This document shows positions 47,903 through 48,823 of a DNA stretch of 48,823 nucleotides, one piece after another (the first letter of the stretch is position 1; each line of letters starts with the position of its first letter). Source of the DNA: Achromobacter denitrificans NBRC 15125 (GTDB lineage: Bacteria > Pseudomonadota > Gammaproteobacteria > Burkholderiales > Burkholderiaceae_B); assembly GCF_001571365.1 (NCBI RefSeq), contig NZ_BCTQ01000043.1, positions 1 through 48,823 on the forward strand, given 5' to 3'. A model generated the notes under the pieces. The model searched no databases, was not told the origin of the DNA, and worked only from the letters and a program-made list of their open reading frames with translations. The translations under genes and the position numbers were made by a program.

Positions 47903-48391
47903 TCAATACGGCAGCCACGTCGCCAGGGACGGCGGCAGCCACGTCTTGATATGTTTGATGGCCTCGATGGCCGAATGCGAAAACATGGCGTCCTTCCACC
48001 ACGGCTCTTCCGGCAGCGGCGTGTAGCCCGCGGCGGCGACCAGCGCCAGCACGATCAGCAGGCCTCGCGCCAACCCGAACATGCCGCCCAGTCCGTGGTC
48101 GGCGGGGCTCAGGCCGGTACTGCGGATCAAGGCGGCAAGCGTCATGTTGACCAACCCCACGCCAAGCAGCACGATGATGAATACCGCCGCGTACGAAACT
48201 CCCATGCGCAGCAGCGTCGTTTCAATATAGGGCTCCAGCCAGGCATAGACCGTGGGGCCCCACCATATCGCGGCCACGAAGGCCAGCAGATAGGCGACCA
48301 GCGACAGCACCTCTTTGAGCAGGCCGCGCACCAGGCCCAGCACACCCGATACCGCCAGGATGGCCAGCACGACGAAGTCGAAGCCGGTCAC
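47903..48391 (-). CDS. cvpA: CvpA family inner-membrane protein
   Basis: The 162-aa protein has four predicted helices and the CvpA opening FDFVVLAILAVSGVLGLVRGLLKEVLSLVAYLLAF. CvpA is needed for colicin V production and has been linked to envelope homeostasis; its activity is unknown. The start is GTG 48391, sharing one base with the TAG stop of the upstream SPOR gene. Sits before purF as in most proteobacteria. Confidence 0.93.
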   Translation of the reverse strand: MTGFDFVVLAILAVSGVLGLVRGLLKEVLSLVAYLLAFVAAIWWGPTVYAWLEPYIETTLLRMGVSYAAVFIIVLLGVGLVNMTLAALIRSTGLSPADHGLGGMFGLARGLLIVLALVAAAGYTPLPEEPWWKDAMFSHSAIEAIKHIKTWLPPSLATWLPY

Positions 48392-48823
48392 TATTGGGCG
48401 GCAATGAAACCATTGTCATAGCCCAGGGTGCGCAAACGCGCCTGGGCCGCCTGCGCCGCCTCGCGCGAAGGGAACGGCCCCACGCGCAGACGGTACTGCT
48501 GCTTGCCACCGATCGTGGCCTGCTCTACGAATGCATTCGTCACCCCGGCCTGGTGCAGCTTGCTGCGACGCGACTGCGCGTCTTCCGAGGTCGTGTAGGC
48601 GGCGATCTGAAGCACGAAGTTGCCCTTGGCGGCCGGCTTGGGCGCGGGCGCCGGCGTGGCGGCGGGCGCGGCGCGCCCTTCCAGCAGCGCCAGCGCGCGG
48701 GCGCCGTCGTCGGAGCGCGTGTCCGGCTTGGGCGGCGTCGCGGGCTTGGGGTCGGGCTTGGCCGGCGGCGTGGCCGGCTTGGGCGCGGTGGCGGGCGGCG
48801 TCGTCGGCTGCGCGGCCGGCGGC
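48391..48823 (-). CDS. dedD: SPOR-domain protein, DedD-like (5' end outside window)
   Basis: The frame is open from the window edge to a TAG at 48391. The visible 143 residues are a Pro/Ala/Lys linker (PPAKPDPKPATPPKPD-type repeats) and a C-terminal SPOR domain (FVLQIAAYTTSEDAQSRRSKL ... QYRLRVGPFPSREAAQAAQARL). SPOR domains bind denuded glycan strands at division septa; DedD is an inner-membrane divisome protein with this layout. The membrane anchor would lie outside the window. The dedD-cvpA-purF order supports the name. Confidence 0.85.
   Translation of the reverse strand, partial: PPAAQPTTPPATAPKPATPPAKPDPKPATPPKPDTRSDDGARALALLEGRAAPAATPAPAPKPAAKGNFVLQIAAYTTSEDAQSRRSKLHQAGVTNAFVEQATIGGKQQYRLRVGPFPSREAAQAAQARLRTLGYDNGFIAAQ

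Overview
The window is a high-GC stretch (roughly 65-67% over most of it) of a beta-proteobacterial chromosome. Gene order, protein sequences and the orphan tripartite tricarboxylate transporter point to the Alcaligenaceae, most likely Bordetella or a close relative such as Achromobacter. Genus assignment is inference from synteny and wording of the proteins; no search was run. Nearly all genes are intact core genes. No rRNA, tRNA, CRISPR array, transposase or prophage gene was seen.

Layout. 1-4444 (minus): mltG-tmk-holB-tatD followed by a secreted ankyrin-repeat protein cut by the window edge; mltG/tmk and tmk/holB are joined by 4-nt ATGA overlaps. 4598-6295: ygfZ facing a VIT-family transporter gene. 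6373-10113 (minus): a valine-degradation operon (acyl-CoA dehydrogenase, 3-hydroxyisobutyryl-CoA hydrolase, mmsB, hotdog thioesterase) with a LiuR-like palindrome upstream. 10305-11839: rnfH-ratA divergent from smpB, separated by a GC-rich stem-loop repeat. 11841-14516 (minus): nfeD-qmcA followed by a membrane diguanylate cyclase. 14685-16371: a class I glutamine amidotransferase and an Ada-like AraC/methyltransferase. 16405-17466: an unrecognised secreted protein of clearly lower GC. 17659-21035: ppsA divergent from its regulator ppsR, with strong inverted repeats between them.

21043-37109 (minus) is one long envelope/translation superoperon read from right to left: rpsB-tsf-pyrH-frr-uppS-cdsA-dxr-rseP-bamA-ompH-lpxD-fabZ-lpxA-lpxB-rnhB-TrmH-like methyltransferase-lipoprotein. 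It couples ribosome assembly and recycling, UMP kinase, isoprenoid and phospholipid precursors, outer-membrane protein assembly and lipid A synthesis. Hairpins in the rpsB leader and in the rpsB-tsf and bamA-ompH gaps, plus a promoter candidate before bamA, suggest internal control.

37110-37994 is the only long gene-free stretch; it holds the divergent rpsB and map control regions. 37995-43955 (plus): map, glnD, marC, dsbB, a COG3575-type nucleotidyltransferase and a YgjP-like metallopeptidase. 44242-46242 is a lower-GC tctB-tctA pair without its periplasmic receptor gene. 46352-48823 (minus): dedD-like SPOR gene (partial), cvpA and purF with a perfect terminator.

The most striking non-coding signal is an array of eight direct repeats with exactly 11-bp spacing (core CTGA or CTTA) at 43980-44067 upstream of tctBA. 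It looks like an extended operator for an OmpR-family response regulator. The most obscure gene is the 353-aa secreted protein at 16405-17466.
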